A DNA stretch of 64,000 nucleotides from G963663315 sp963665165 (GTDB lineage: Bacteria; Pseudomonadota; Gammaproteobacteria; Arenicellales; Poriferihabitantaceae): contig OY761989.1 of the NCBI GenBank assembly GCA_963665165.1, positions 1,240,001 through 1,304,000 on the forward strand, read 5' to 3'. Positions 34,182 through 42,869 of this stretch are shown one piece after another (positions within the stretch are counted from its first letter, which is position 1; every line of letters starts with the position of its first letter). Under the pieces are notes generated by a model, which saw nothing but the letters and a program-made list of their open reading frames with translations, had not been told where the DNA came from and did not search any database. A program made the translations under genes and the position numbers.

Positions 34182-34994
34182 TCAGGCCAGCTCCGGGTAC
34201 TGCCGGTCCCTGGCGAGTTCTTCCAGTTCGGAAACCGTCCGCCAGGCTTCGGCCTCGATCATGGAAAAGCGTTTTATTGCAAGAAACGACCGGATATTGC
34301 CGGGAATCTCATCAAGGCAGGTATTGAGGGCCCGGATCAGGCAGGCCGGGTCGAGTCCGGACTGCTTCGACTGGACGAACGGCAGTCCGGGGGTCGAGAC
34401 GGTCTGGCCGATAATCCGGGTTCCGGGAATTCCAGGCTGGTTCCGCCGCCGGGCGAAATGCCAGGTTACCGCGTCAATTGCTGCGATGTCCGCATGACCC
34501 TGCACCAGGTTGTCGATGCTGGCGAGATGGGAGCCGCTGACCAGAGTCTGCCTGAAGAACGGGGCGCCGTTGGCGACCCGGCTGACTTCATAGCGGAATA
34601 CATTCATTCCACTGTTTGAATCGCGGTCGTTGAACGTCGCTGTCGAGCCGGAGAAATCATTCAGGCTCCGCCCCGGATGATTTTCCCTGGCAATGATCCA
34701 GCTTGAATAGTGGATGCCGTCGCATCCTTCCACATCGAATTCCGCGACACAGACCGGTTCATGGGTGCGGTACAGTTTCGTCATGAAAGGGTAGCCGCAG
34801 GTATGGCCGAGCAGCAGGTCGGGAGACCGGAGCGCCGCGTCTCCACTATCGAACCGGAGCGTGACCGGAGTGTTGAACGGGGCGGGCAGGTATTGGTGCA
34901 GATTACGGAACAACCGGGTCCAGGCTTCCCGGAGTTCAAGTGAAAAGGCATACATGCCGCATTGCAGCACGGGCGGTGATTCGACAGGGTTCAT
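34182..34994 (-). CDS. PhnD-like substrate-binding domain protein without signal peptide
   Basis: A 270-residue protein related to PhnD-type periplasmic binding proteins: PDLLLGHTCGYPF, TATFNDRDSNSGMNVFR, SGSHLASIDNLVQGHADIAAIDAVTW and GLPFVQSKQSGLD. The N-terminus (MNPVESPPVLQCGMYAFSLE) is not hydrophobic and no phnC/phnE transporter genes are nearby. It may therefore be a cytoplasmic sensor or enzyme rather than a transport component. It is opposite in strand to the flanking GMC and MttB genes. Confidence 0.82.
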   Translation of the reverse strand: MNPVESPPVLQCGMYAFSLELREAWTRLFRNLHQYLPAPFNTPVTLRFDSGDAALRSPDLLLGHTCGYPFMTKLYRTHEPVCVAEFDVEGCDGIHYSSWIIARENHPGRSLNDFSGSTATFNDRDSNSGMNVFRYEVSRVANGAPFFRQTLVSGSHLASIDNLVQGHADIAAIDAVTWHFARRRNQPGIPGTRIIGQTVSTPGLPFVQSKQSGLDPACLIRALNTCLDEIPGNIRSFLAIKRFSMIEAEAWRTVSELEELARDRQYPELA

Positions 34995-35135
34995 GCCAGT
35001 GTAAACGGCGCCGGGTTCAATGGAAGTACGGTGATTATAAAAGGTTTCAGGATCGGGTTTCGATCACTCTGTAATGCTGGCATTGCAACCCCTGTTTGGT
35101 TATATTTGCCCGCAATCTTCCTATCAGGCCAGTCG

Positions 35136-36656
35136 ATGCCACGACATAAAAGGCGTACCCGCTCGGCGCCTGCATTTCAGCTCAACCAGCTTCCGGTCCG
35201 GTCGGTGACCAATCCATACTCGCCGGTATCCGTGTTGAGCGAAGAATCGCTGGAAATGATCCATGACGGTTCGATGTGCATCCTCGAACAGACTGGCCTG
35301 GAGATCATGAATGATCGCGCCAGGGCGCTGATGCTGGAGCATGGCGCTGAACTCGACCCGAAAACCGGCTACGTCAGAATGCAACGGGAGATGGTGCTGG
35401 AGAAGATTTCGACGATCCCTGAACAATTCACATTGCATGCGAGAAATCCGCGTTTCAATTCGACTTACGGGGGCAACCACATCAATTTTTCACTGGTCGC
35501 CAGCGCTCCGAATTGTTCGGACCTGGATACCGGCCGGCGTGCCGGCAATTTCGCGGATTACTGCAAGTTCCTGAAACTCGGGCAGATTTTCAATGTGATT
35601 GCCTGTCACATGGCCTATCCGGTCGAGCCGACAGACCTGCCGCCACATCTGAGGCACCTGGACGCGTACCATGCCTACATTACCCTGACCGAGAAACCGT
35701 GGGGGGTCTACTGCCTGGGTAACGGCCGGATTGAGGACGGACTGGAAATGCTCTGTATCGCCAGAGGCGTCGACAAGGACCGGATCCGGGCCGAGCCCGG
35801 CATTATAACGGTGGTCAATACCAACTCGCCATTGCGGGTGGACGTCCCGATGCTGGACGGGCTGATGACGATGGCCGAATTCGGCCAGCCGGTGGTGGTG
35901 ACTCCGTTTACGTTGTGCGGCGCCATGAGTCCGGTCACGCTGGCCGGGGCATTGGCCCAGCAAAACGCCGAAGCCCTTGGTGTCCTTGCGATTACCCAGA
36001 TGGTCAATCCCGGCGCGCCGGTCATGTATGGAGGATTTACGTCGAATGTGGACATGAAGACAGGCTCCCCCGCGTTTGGCACGCCGGAATATGCAAAGGC
36101 GGTTCTGGCCGGGGGACAACTGGCGCGGCGATACAACATTCCATACCGTACTTCAAATGTGAACGCGGCGAATTGCGTCGATGCCCAGTCGGCCTGGGAG
36201 TCGGGTATGTCTTTGTGGTCAGCGGTGATGGGTTACGGCAATATGATCATGCATAACGGCGGCTGGCTCGAAGGCGGGTTGTGTGCGTCTTTCGAGAAGC
36301 TGATCGTCGATGTGGAAATGGCGCAGATGATGTCGGAGTTCCTGCAACCCGTTGCAGTCAATCAGGCAGAACTGGCTCTGGACGCGATTGCGGAAGTTGG
36401 CGCGGGCGGTCACTTTTTCGGCGCCGCGCATACCCTTGAGAGGTACAAGGATGCGTTTTACGATCCGGTGGTTTCGGATTGGAGCAATTTCGAAAACTGG
36501 CAGGAAAGAGGTTCGATCGATACGGCGCAGCGCGCCAACAGGCTGTTCAAACAGTTGCTTGATGATTATCGACAGCCGGCTCTTGACCCGGCCATCCGGG
36601 AGCGTCTGGATGAATACATAGCGCGCAGGAAAACCGAAATCAAACCTTCCTGGTAA
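35136..36656 (+). CDS. MttB-family (trimethylamine-type) corrinoid methyltransferase, non-pyrrolysine
   Basis: A 506-residue member of the trimethylamine methyltransferase family. The frame has no in-frame amber codon, so it is a non-pyrrolysine homologue; characterised relatives demethylate glycine betaine, carnitine, proline betaine and similar quaternary amines. Family segments include ILEQTGLEIMNDRARALM, VMYGGFTSNVDMKTGSPAFG and VGAGGHFFGAAHTLERYKDAF. The ATG at 35136 is preferred over a frame opening at 35031. It is 25 bp upstream of the flavoprotein dehydrogenase gene. The partner corrinoid protein is not in the window. Confidence 0.9.
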   Translation: MPRHKRRTRSAPAFQLNQLPVRSVTNPYSPVSVLSEESLEMIHDGSMCILEQTGLEIMNDRARALMLEHGAELDPKTGYVRMQREMVLEKISTIPEQFTLHARNPRFNSTYGGNHINFSLVASAPNCSDLDTGRRAGNFADYCKFLKLGQIFNVIACHMAYPVEPTDLPPHLRHLDAYHAYITLTEKPWGVYCLGNGRIEDGLEMLCIARGVDKDRIRAEPGIITVVNTNSPLRVDVPMLDGLMTMAEFGQPVVVTPFTLCGAMSPVTLAGALAQQNAEALGVLAITQMVNPGAPVMYGGFTSNVDMKTGSPAFGTPEYAKAVLAGGQLARRYNIPYRTSNVNAANCVDAQSAWESGMSLWSAVMGYGNMIMHNGGWLEGGLCASFEKLIVDVEMAQMMSEFLQPVAVNQAELALDAIAEVGAGGHFFGAAHTLERYKDAFYDPVVSDWSNFENWQERGSIDTAQRANRLFKQLLDDYRQPALDPAIRERLDEYIARRKTEIKPSW

Positions 36657-36681
36657 AGCCGGGCGACGTACAGGTTCCCTT

Positions 36682-39096
36682 ATGAAAACACAGACACAGG
36701 TTGCGATTATCGGGGGTGGGGTGGTCGGTTGCAGTGTGCTCTACCACCTTACCCGGCTCGGCTGGAAGGATGTCATGCTGATCGAGCGTTCGGAGTTGAC
36801 GTCCGGTTCCACCTGGCATGCCGCCGGGGGATTCCATACCCTCAACGCCGATACCAATATGGCTGCCCTGCAAGGCTACACGATCGGCCTGTACAAGGAG
36901 CTGGAGGAAATTTCGGGAGTCAGTTGCGGTTTGCATCATGTCGGCGGCATTACGCTGGCCGGGACACCGGACCGGATGGACTTCCTGAAGGCGGAGCGCG
37001 CGAAACATCGTTACATGGGGCTGGACACGCAATTGGTCACCCCCGAAGAAATCCGGCAACTGTCTCCTGTCACCAGCGCCGAGGGCGTGCTGGGCGGGTT
37101 GTATGATCCTCTCGACGGCCACCTGGACCCGTCCGGCACTACCCATGCCTATGCCAGGGCGGCGCAACGGCAGGGCGCTGAAGTGGTCTTGAGGAACCGG
37201 GTCCATCAGACCAGGCCACGAATGGATGGAAGCTGGGAACTGGTGACCGACCAGGGCACGATTACCGCCCGGCATGTAGTCAACGCCGCCGGGCTGTGGG
37301 CGCGCGAAGTCGGCGCCATGGCCGGTATCCGCTTGCCCCTGCATCCAATGGAACATCAATACCTGGCTACCGGAAAAATCGATGAGGTGGCCAATCACGG
37401 CAGGGAGTTGCCGCATGTCATGGACCCGGAAGGGGAAAGCTATCTGCGTCAGGAAGGGCAGGGGCTGGTGATCGGGTTTTATGAGCAGCAATGTACGCCA
37501 TGGGCGGTGGAGGGCACGCCATGGGATTTTGGCCACGAATTGCTGCCCGACAATCTGGACAGGATCAGCGATGCGATGGCCTGTGCCTTCAAGCGGTTTC
37601 CGGTTCTCGAGAACGCCGGGATCAAGACGGTTATCAATGGTCCGTTCACTTTTGCGCCGGACGGCAATCCGCTGGTCGGACCGGTTCCCGGATTGAAAAA
37701 TTACTGGTCGGCCTGTGGCGTGATGGCCGGATTCAGTCAGGGCGGAGGGGTCGGATTGACGCTGGCGCAGTGGATGGTCGATGGCGAGCCATCCCGCGAT
37801 GTGTTTGCGATGGATGTAGCCCGGTTCGGAGATTACTGTACCCGCGCATATACCCGGATCAAGGTATGTGAAAATTACCAGAGGCGTTTTTCGATTTCCT
37901 ATCCGAACGAAGAGCTGCCGGCGGCGCGTCCTTTCCATACCACCCCGGCATATGGAATCTGGCAGCGGAAAAATGCGGTTTTCGGCTCGGCTTACGGTAT
38001 GGAGGCAGTCAATTATTTTGCTCCTGAGGGGGAAGAGCCTTATGAAATTCCATCATTCCGGCGCTCGAACGCTTTTACGGCCGTTGCCGGGGAATGCCAT
38101 GCCGTGCGTACCTCGGTGGGTATCAACGAGATCCATAATTTCAGCAAATTCGAGGTCACCGGAGAGAATGCCCGCCAATGGATCGATACGCTCATGGCCG
38201 GGCGAATGCCAAAGGAGGGGCGATTGACCCTGTCCCCGATGCTGAGTCCCGGGGGCAGGCTGATCGGCGATTTCACGATCTCCAGCCTGGGTGGCAATGT
38301 CTTTCAGATGAACGCCTCTTATGCGGCCCAGTCCTTTCATATGCGATGGTTCGAGCAGAATTCCGGCGAGGGAGTGCAGGTAATCAATATTTCGCGGCAG
38401 CGAATCGGGTTCCAGATCGCCGGGCCACACTCCAGAGAACTGCTTGGCCGTGTCACGCCGGCTGACGTCAGTACCGGATCCTTGCCTTTTCTTGGCTTGC
38501 GCCGGATGCAGGTTGGCCTGTGTGAAGCGATTGTCCAGAGGATTTCCTATACCGGCGACCTGGGGTATGAGATCTATGTGCCGGCGGATCAGCAGGTTGC
38601 GCTGTATACCACATTGAGCGAGGCGGGCAGGGACCTGGGTTTGCGGCCGTTTGGAATGCGTGCCATGATGAGTCTGCGCCTCGAAAAATCCTTTGGTTCC
38701 TGGTTAAGGGAATACAGGCCGGATTTCATGCCCGTGGAAACCGGCATGGACCGGTTCGTCGACTACGGCAAGGCATCGGATTTCATTGGCAAACAGGCGG
38801 CCTTGAGAGACAAAGCGGCGGCGCCTGCCCGGAAATTGAGTACGTTTGTGGTGGATGCCACGGACGCGGACGCGGTTGCGGATGAGCCGATCTGGCATAA
38901 TGGCCGGGTGGTCGGATTCGTCACTTCAGGCGGTTATGCCCACTATTCCGGCAAAAGTGTCGCCCTCGGCTTTCTGCCTGTCGAACTGATTGAGGAGGGC
39001 AGGCGGGTCGAAATCGAAATCCTCGGTGAAAAATGTCCGGCCCGGCTGATTACCTCGCCGTTATTCGATCCGGAAGGATCCAGAATGCGAGGCTAG
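36682..39096 (+). CDS. Dimethylglycine/sarcosine dehydrogenase-like flavoprotein with GcvT domain
   Basis: An 804-residue protein with four parts. An FAD domain has AIIGGGVVGCSV (10-21). The covalent-flavin histidine motif is SGSTWHAAGG (H46). A linker domain covers about 380-430. An aminomethyltransferase (GCV_T plus C-terminal barrel) domain covers about 440-800, where a tetrahydrofolate would receive the methyl group as formaldehyde equivalent. It probably oxidises an N-methyl amine such as dimethylglycine or sarcosine. Next to the MttB homologue it suggests stepwise demethylation. Exact substrate is inferred. Confidence 0.92.
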   Translation: MKTQTQVAIIGGGVVGCSVLYHLTRLGWKDVMLIERSELTSGSTWHAAGGFHTLNADTNMAALQGYTIGLYKELEEISGVSCGLHHVGGITLAGTPDRMDFLKAERAKHRYMGLDTQLVTPEEIRQLSPVTSAEGVLGGLYDPLDGHLDPSGTTHAYARAAQRQGAEVVLRNRVHQTRPRMDGSWELVTDQGTITARHVVNAAGLWAREVGAMAGIRLPLHPMEHQYLATGKIDEVANHGRELPHVMDPEGESYLRQEGQGLVIGFYEQQCTPWAVEGTPWDFGHELLPDNLDRISDAMACAFKRFPVLENAGIKTVINGPFTFAPDGNPLVGPVPGLKNYWSACGVMAGFSQGGGVGLTLAQWMVDGEPSRDVFAMDVARFGDYCTRAYTRIKVCENYQRRFSISYPNEELPAARPFHTTPAYGIWQRKNAVFGSAYGMEAVNYFAPEGEEPYEIPSFRRSNAFTAVAGECHAVRTSVGINEIHNFSKFEVTGENARQWIDTLMAGRMPKEGRLTLSPMLSPGGRLIGDFTISSLGGNVFQMNASYAAQSFHMRWFEQNSGEGVQVINISRQRIGFQIAGPHSRELLGRVTPADVSTGSLPFLGLRRMQVGLCEAIVQRISYTGDLGYEIYVPADQQVALYTTLSEAGRDLGLRPFGMRAMMSLRLEKSFGSWLREYRPDFMPVETGMDRFVDYGKASDFIGKQAALRDKAAAPARKLSTFVVDATDADAVADEPIWHNGRVVGFVTSGGYAHYSGKSVALGFLPVELIEEGRRVEIEILGEKCPARLITSPLFDPEGSRMRG

Positions 39097-39776
39097 CCGG
39101 AGGAGTCAGGAGCGATTCCGAAAATGGCGGGTTGAAAGTCTTCGAGCGAGCCAAGCAGTTGTTCCGCCCCGCGGTATCGGGACCGGTCCATGTTCGGGTC
39201 GGGTACGGCGATGACCCGCATCCCGGCTGCGAGACCGGCCGCGAGACCGGAAGGCGCGTCTTCGAAAACCAGGGTTTCTTCCGGCACGGCCGCCAGGCGT
39301 CTCGCGGCGGCCAGAAAGATGTCCGGAGCCGGTTTGCCCTGTTCGATTTCCGGATCATCCCCGGTCACTACGACGTCGAACAATGAAAACCAGGCTCGGT
39401 GCCGGGTTATCTTGATCTCGAACATTTCCCGGTTCGAACTGGTTGCGACAGCGATCGGAATCCGGTTCCGATGCAGGTTCCGGACCAGGCGTTCGGCGCC
39501 GGGCAGGGGGTCGTTCTGCGCGAATGCCTGCCGCAGGAGAATGTTTCTTTCCTCAAGGTACTGTTGTGCGCTGATCGGAAGGTCAAGGGCATCGACCAGA
39601 TACCGGGCGGCGTCCAGTTGGGGGCGGCCAATCATGTTGCCCTTGATCGACCAGTCAAAGGTCTTGCCGAACCGGCCTGTGATCCGTTGAGTCACTTGCG
39701 TGTAGATACATTCTGTATCGAGCAACAATCCATCAACGTCGAAAATGGCGAATTTCGCGGGCTTTTGAGAGTGCAT
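39093..39776 (-). CDS. HAD-family hydrolase (beta-phosphoglucomutase / pseudouridine phosphatase-like)
   Basis: A 227-residue HAD hydrolase, subfamily IA. The nucleophile motif is FAIFDVDGLLLDTE (D13, D15), motif II is VATSSNREMFE, and the last motif is VFEDAPSGLAAGLAAGM. The cap domain lies between motifs I and II. It resembles HDHD1/GS1-type enzymes. It overlaps the end of the convergent flavoprotein gene by 4 bp and is the last core gene before an accessory island. Confidence 0.9.
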   Translation of the reverse strand: MHSQKPAKFAIFDVDGLLLDTECIYTQVTQRITGRFGKTFDWSIKGNMIGRPQLDAARYLVDALDLPISAQQYLEERNILLRQAFAQNDPLPGAERLVRNLHRNRIPIAVATSSNREMFEIKITRHRAWFSLFDVVVTGDDPEIEQGKPAPDIFLAAARRLAAVPEETLVFEDAPSGLAAGLAAGMRVIAVPDPNMDRSRYRGAEQLLGSLEDFQPAIFGIAPDSSG

Positions 39777-39890
39777 TGACTGTATGGGTCCACCCCATAT
39801 TTCACTTTTATTGTTGCGGATAATATATTGCCGGTATTTTCAATGCGAGGCTTTGCGGAGTTGAAATCCGCAATAAAATCATAAATAGCC

Positions 39891-39922
39891 TTGATTCACA
39901 TATTTTATCACGTTAAAATATG
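39891..39922 (+). promoter_or_regulatory. Promoter and overlapping operator of the ParS/RES toxin-antitoxin pair
   Basis: TTGATT (39891-39896) and TAAAAT (39914-39919) are 17 bp apart, predicting initiation near 39926. A perfect 9-bp inverted repeat, CATATTTTA (39899-39907) and TAAAATATG (39914-39922), covers the -10. This is the usual arrangement for repression by an antitoxin. The region is notably AT-rich. Confidence 0.65.
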
Positions 39923-39938
39923 TTATAAATTATGAGAT

Positions 39939-40295
39939 ATGATCATGCAGTTTCAGGAATTCGTCGAGAATCAGGTATTCTCGCCAACACTCATCGCCGA
40001 TTCACTACGTACCACCCGATCTGAAATCGCTGGTACGCTGGGCCTCGGAAAAGACGCATTCACGCGTGCATCCCGTGTCCGGGCGCGAAAAACGCAGACC
40101 CGTCTGCGCCAGATGCTGGAAATCCTTAACCGCATTGAAACCGTAACCGGATCGCCGCTCGCGGCCTATGCCTGGTTCCGCGCTGAACCGTTGCCTGGTT
40201 TCGGCGGCGCCACAGCGGACCTGTTGGTGCGAGAAGGCAGAGCCGATCATGTGCACGCTTATCTTGATCGGATCATGGCAGGCGGCTATGCCTGA
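39939..40295 (+). CDS. ParS/Xre-MbcA-type antitoxin (DUF2384)
   Basis: A 118-residue antitoxin with an N-terminal helix-turn-helix-like part (TRSEIAGTLGLGKDAFTRASRV) and the C-terminal MbcA/ParS domain (AYAWFRAEPLPGFGGATADLLVREG). It neutralises the RES toxin encoded 15 bp downstream and probably represses its own promoter through the inverted repeat at 39899-39922. Start at 39939 (MIMQ); the ATG at 39945 is also possible. Confidence 0.92.
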   Translation: MIMQFQEFVENQVFSPTLIADSLRTTRSEIAGTLGLGKDAFTRASRVRARKTQTRLRQMLEILNRIETVTGSPLAAYAWFRAEPLPGFGGATADLLVREGRADHVHAYLDRIMAGGYA

Positions 40296-40310
40296 ATCCA
40301 TGGTCTCCTG

Positions 40311-40814
40311 ATGCGGTTCCAGGGGCTGGTTTACCGGGCGCACAATCCACAATGGTCCTGGACGCCTTTGTCTGGTGAAGGCGCGGGTCGTCACGGCGGG
40401 CGCTTCAACCGACGTGGTGTTCCTGCACTCTACACCTCACTTTCCCCGTTGACCGCCATACGCGAAGCCCAGCCGCTGGGCCGGCCAATGCAGCCACTTA
40501 CGCTGTGCGCCTATGAGGTTGATGCTGAACCCGTCTTTGATGCGCTGGACTACGAACAGCGCCGAACACTGGGCGTGTCTGGTTTCGACCTCACATGTCC
40601 TGCCTGGGAAGCAGAAATGCTTACCGGCGTGCCCCCTGCATCACAGATCCTGGCCGACAGACTGATCAAAGCAGGCTATGCAGGTATGCGGGTCCAAAGT
40701 TTCGCTACCGGAACCGGAGCCGACGATCTCAATCTCGTGATGTGGAGGTGGGGGTACGACCGACCGGCCCGCGTGGTTCTGGTTGACGATGAAGGCAGAC
40801 TCTCCGAGCGCTAA
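40311..40814 (+). CDS. RES-domain toxin (ParT/MbcT type)
   Basis: A 167-residue RES-domain protein. Members degrade NAD+ or ADP-ribosylate target enzymes and stop growth. The name-giving residues are visible as R9 in LVYRAHNP, R31 in GGRFNRRG, E52 in AIREAQ and a downstream Ser (SFATGTGADDLN). All appear intact, so the toxin is probably active unless bound by the ParS-like partner. Confidence 0.93.
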   Translation: MRFQGLVYRAHNPQWSWTPLSGEGAGRHGGRFNRRGVPALYTSLSPLTAIREAQPLGRPMQPLTLCAYEVDAEPVFDALDYEQRRTLGVSGFDLTCPAWEAEMLTGVPPASQILADRLIKAGYAGMRVQSFATGTGADDLNLVMWRWGYDRPARVVLVDDEGRLSER

Positions 40815-40910
40815 ATACCACTGCAATGACCACCTGATCCGAACAGACCCTTGAGAACAAGCTTATTGCCCAACTGGAAACACCGGGTTTCTCGATAGCT
40901 TGGTCAAAGG

Positions 40911-41396
40911 CTATTTCTTTTTAAGAAAACTGCTGACAAGGCCCGTTAACGGCACACCAATCAGTACTGCCGCTACCCAAGGCTGGTTTATTTTTCCCAG
41001 ATAAATTGCCCCTCCGATTGCAATTATTGCGATAAAAAATGCAAACCACTGTCCACGAAATGTATCTTGAACAGATGCTTTCAGTCCCCTGTTTTCCCAG
41101 TCAATACGGTGATTCTGTTCTTTTTCTGCCATAGTAACGATTCGGTCAGAACTGCCTGACAGAACACGTTCATACTCGGAAAACATGGATGGTGGAGGGA
41201 GAGGTCCATGAAATGATGCCGATTCAAGCAAATAAGTACGCACCTCATCTGGCATATTCTCAAGTACTTCAGTTGGCAACTTTTCAAGTATTTCAGATGA
41301 AGACAGGACTGTTTTTTCTCTTTCTGTCGTTGTTTGCTTACCCGTATTTTTGCTGATGCCCTGATTAGTTCTATTTTTATTTTTTGACCTTCTCAT
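40911..41396 (-). CDS. DUF2335 membrane protein
   Basis: A 161-residue protein matching DUF2335, a family common in prophages and accessory islands. HGPLPPPSMFSEYERVLSG and DRIVTMAEKEQNHR precede two hydrophobic helices (FAFFIAIIAIGGAIYL and AAVLIGVPLTGLVSSF). The function is not known. It starts inside the 3' end of the small upstream gene (20-bp overlap), so the two are probably one transcript. Confidence 0.83.
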   Translation of the reverse strand: MRRSKNKNRTNQGISKNTGKQTTTEREKTVLSSSEILEKLPTEVLENMPDEVRTYLLESASFHGPLPPPSMFSEYERVLSGSSDRIVTMAEKEQNHRIDWENRGLKASVQDTFRGQWFAFFIAIIAIGGAIYLGKINQPWVAAVLIGVPLTGLVSSFLKKK

Positions 41397-41592
41397 GGTA
41401 TCGGTTTATGTCCTGATGTATGGCAATCCTCATATCTTGACCGATTCGCATCAAGTCCTGTTTTCGAGCATCCTCCGGATAGGTCGGAGGAACAAAAGGC
41501 TGGTTAAAATCCCCCATTGTTGAGAAAAGATCAGTCAGGTAATGAGATGGCGACTTCATCACAGGAGTGCGTTTTGGTATGATATAAGTCAT
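41377..41592 (-). CDS. Small hypothetical protein
   Basis: A 71-residue frame from the ATG at 41592 (MTYIIPKRTPVMKSPSHYL). A TTG start 12 bp earlier is possible. The product has no signal or membrane segment and I recognise no family. Overlap with the DUF2335 gene suggests a common operon. Confidence 0.5.
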   Translation of the reverse strand: MTYIIPKRTPVMKSPSHYLTDLFSTMGDFNQPFVPPTYPEDARKQDLMRIGQDMRIAIHQDINRYHEKVKK

Positions 41593-41745
41593 GGTTTCAA
41601 TCAATCCACCACGTATATTTTGTATTTTGATTTTTCATATTTCCTCCGATTATTCTCCAACAAGTTCACAATTAACTTTTCAAGTTTGTACACTTTTTTA
41701 CATCGGATTGCAATCGGTAGTGTTTCTCTTTGATGGGCCGGCCAC

Positions 41746-42579
41746 TTATACCTGGCCGTATCTCTCGGCCAGGGCCTGAGTATCCTGTTGATAGTCACGC
41801 CGGACCTTCAAATAGTCCTCATTGAAATGAGTCGGGGCATGTAAAACCGCCATAACCGGGTTGTAAACACTGGTTATTTGTCCTTTGGCTCGGGTAAAAA
41901 AATCAGCATGGTCCAGTCGTTTCAGTCGGGGATCCCAACCGACCTCGCGAATTCGGTCCGCTCTTCCCAACCAGAAATTAGCTGTTTTTTCATACACAAC
42001 CAATCCATTAATATCCGTACCTTTCGGAACCTTGTTTTTCTTTTCCGTACTCATCAAGGAGGCGTGGAAATATTCCAACTCTCCATAATACGGCAGATAC
42101 AGTACCCGGCCAGCTACCAGATCAACGCCGGAAGTGTTTTCCAGATAACGGACCGATGAAAGAATATCCGTCTTTCGATAAAAAATATAATCATCATCCA
42201 GATTCAGGACATACTCCGTTTCAACCGCATCAAGACCGGCCTGTCTGCCCGCAGAAACTCCCGAATCATACGGCAGGTGAATATTCTCGGCCCCCCCCGT
42301 GATCGACACCGGGTGTCTACTGTCATCTACCACGATTATTTTCAGGGCCGGATACAGCCTTTTCAGGCTTGAAAGCAATATTTTCAATCTGTCCGGCCTC
42401 TCGAATGTTTTAATCACCGCAGTTACTTTGGAAAACAGTGGATTTTCATTCGGATGCTTAAAAACACGATCCATATATCTTTCGTATTTGATTTGGGAAT
42501 GAAATACAAACCGATATCCCGTTTTGAATACCGGTTTCATCACGCCCTGGCTCATATCCTTCAATACTTTCCTGATCAT
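41746..42579 (-). CDS. Family 2 glycosyltransferase
   Basis: A 277-residue GT-A-fold glycosyltransferase. The N-terminal nucleotide-sugar site shows VTAVIKTFERPDRLK and IIVVDDSRHP, and the metal-binding DxD-type motif is LNLDDDYIFY (D128-D130). A basic N-terminal stretch of about 45 residues precedes the domain. No other surface-polysaccharide genes are nearby, so its acceptor is unclear. It is isolated within an accessory, AT-rich region. Confidence 0.87.
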   Translation of the reverse strand: MIRKVLKDMSQGVMKPVFKTGYRFVFHSQIKYERYMDRVFKHPNENPLFSKVTAVIKTFERPDRLKILLSSLKRLYPALKIIVVDDSRHPVSITGGAENIHLPYDSGVSAGRQAGLDAVETEYVLNLDDDYIFYRKTDILSSVRYLENTSGVDLVAGRVLYLPYYGELEYFHASLMSTEKKNKVPKGTDINGLVVYEKTANFWLGRADRIREVGWDPRLKRLDHADFFTRAKGQITSVYNPVMAVLHAPTHFNEDYLKVRRDYQQDTQALAERYGQV

Positions 42580-42869
42580 AATATTTCATCAACACATTTT
42601 GTTATTGTCGTACTTGTGGAATGGAGAATGTTATCAATATATATCCGCATATCCTATAACGGAGTACCGTAAGTACGAAAACAGGAAGCCGACTCCAGAG
42701 GAATTGAATCAGAAGTGGCGATTGGAGAAGCGTAGCAAGTAATTTGCTTCAGGAGGATTTGTTTTTGGTTCGTCGGGGAGCCTTATATTGATTTTTTTGT
42801 GTCAATTGAGTGTGATTAAAGGGGAGAAAGCAGTTACCATCCAGCGTTCCTGGATTTTTTGCCTCTGAA
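42580..42869 (+). other. Gene-free AT-rich stretch between glycosyltransferase and KAP ATPase genes
   Basis: About 290 bp between divergent genes. It must carry the promoters of both. One short plus-strand frame (ending at 42742) lacks a recognisable family and a good start. I see no repeat, RNA or attachment site in it. Confidence 0.6.

Noticed and set aside
35136..36656. Pyrrolysine-containing trimethylamine methyltransferase
   Set aside because: The frame is continuous without an in-frame amber codon and no pyl genes are present, so it is a non-pyrrolysine homologue.
42524..42742. A 72-codon plus-strand frame before the KAP gene
   Set aside because: Its first part overlaps the 5' end of the glycosyltransferase gene, it has no clear ribosome binding site and matches no family I recognise.
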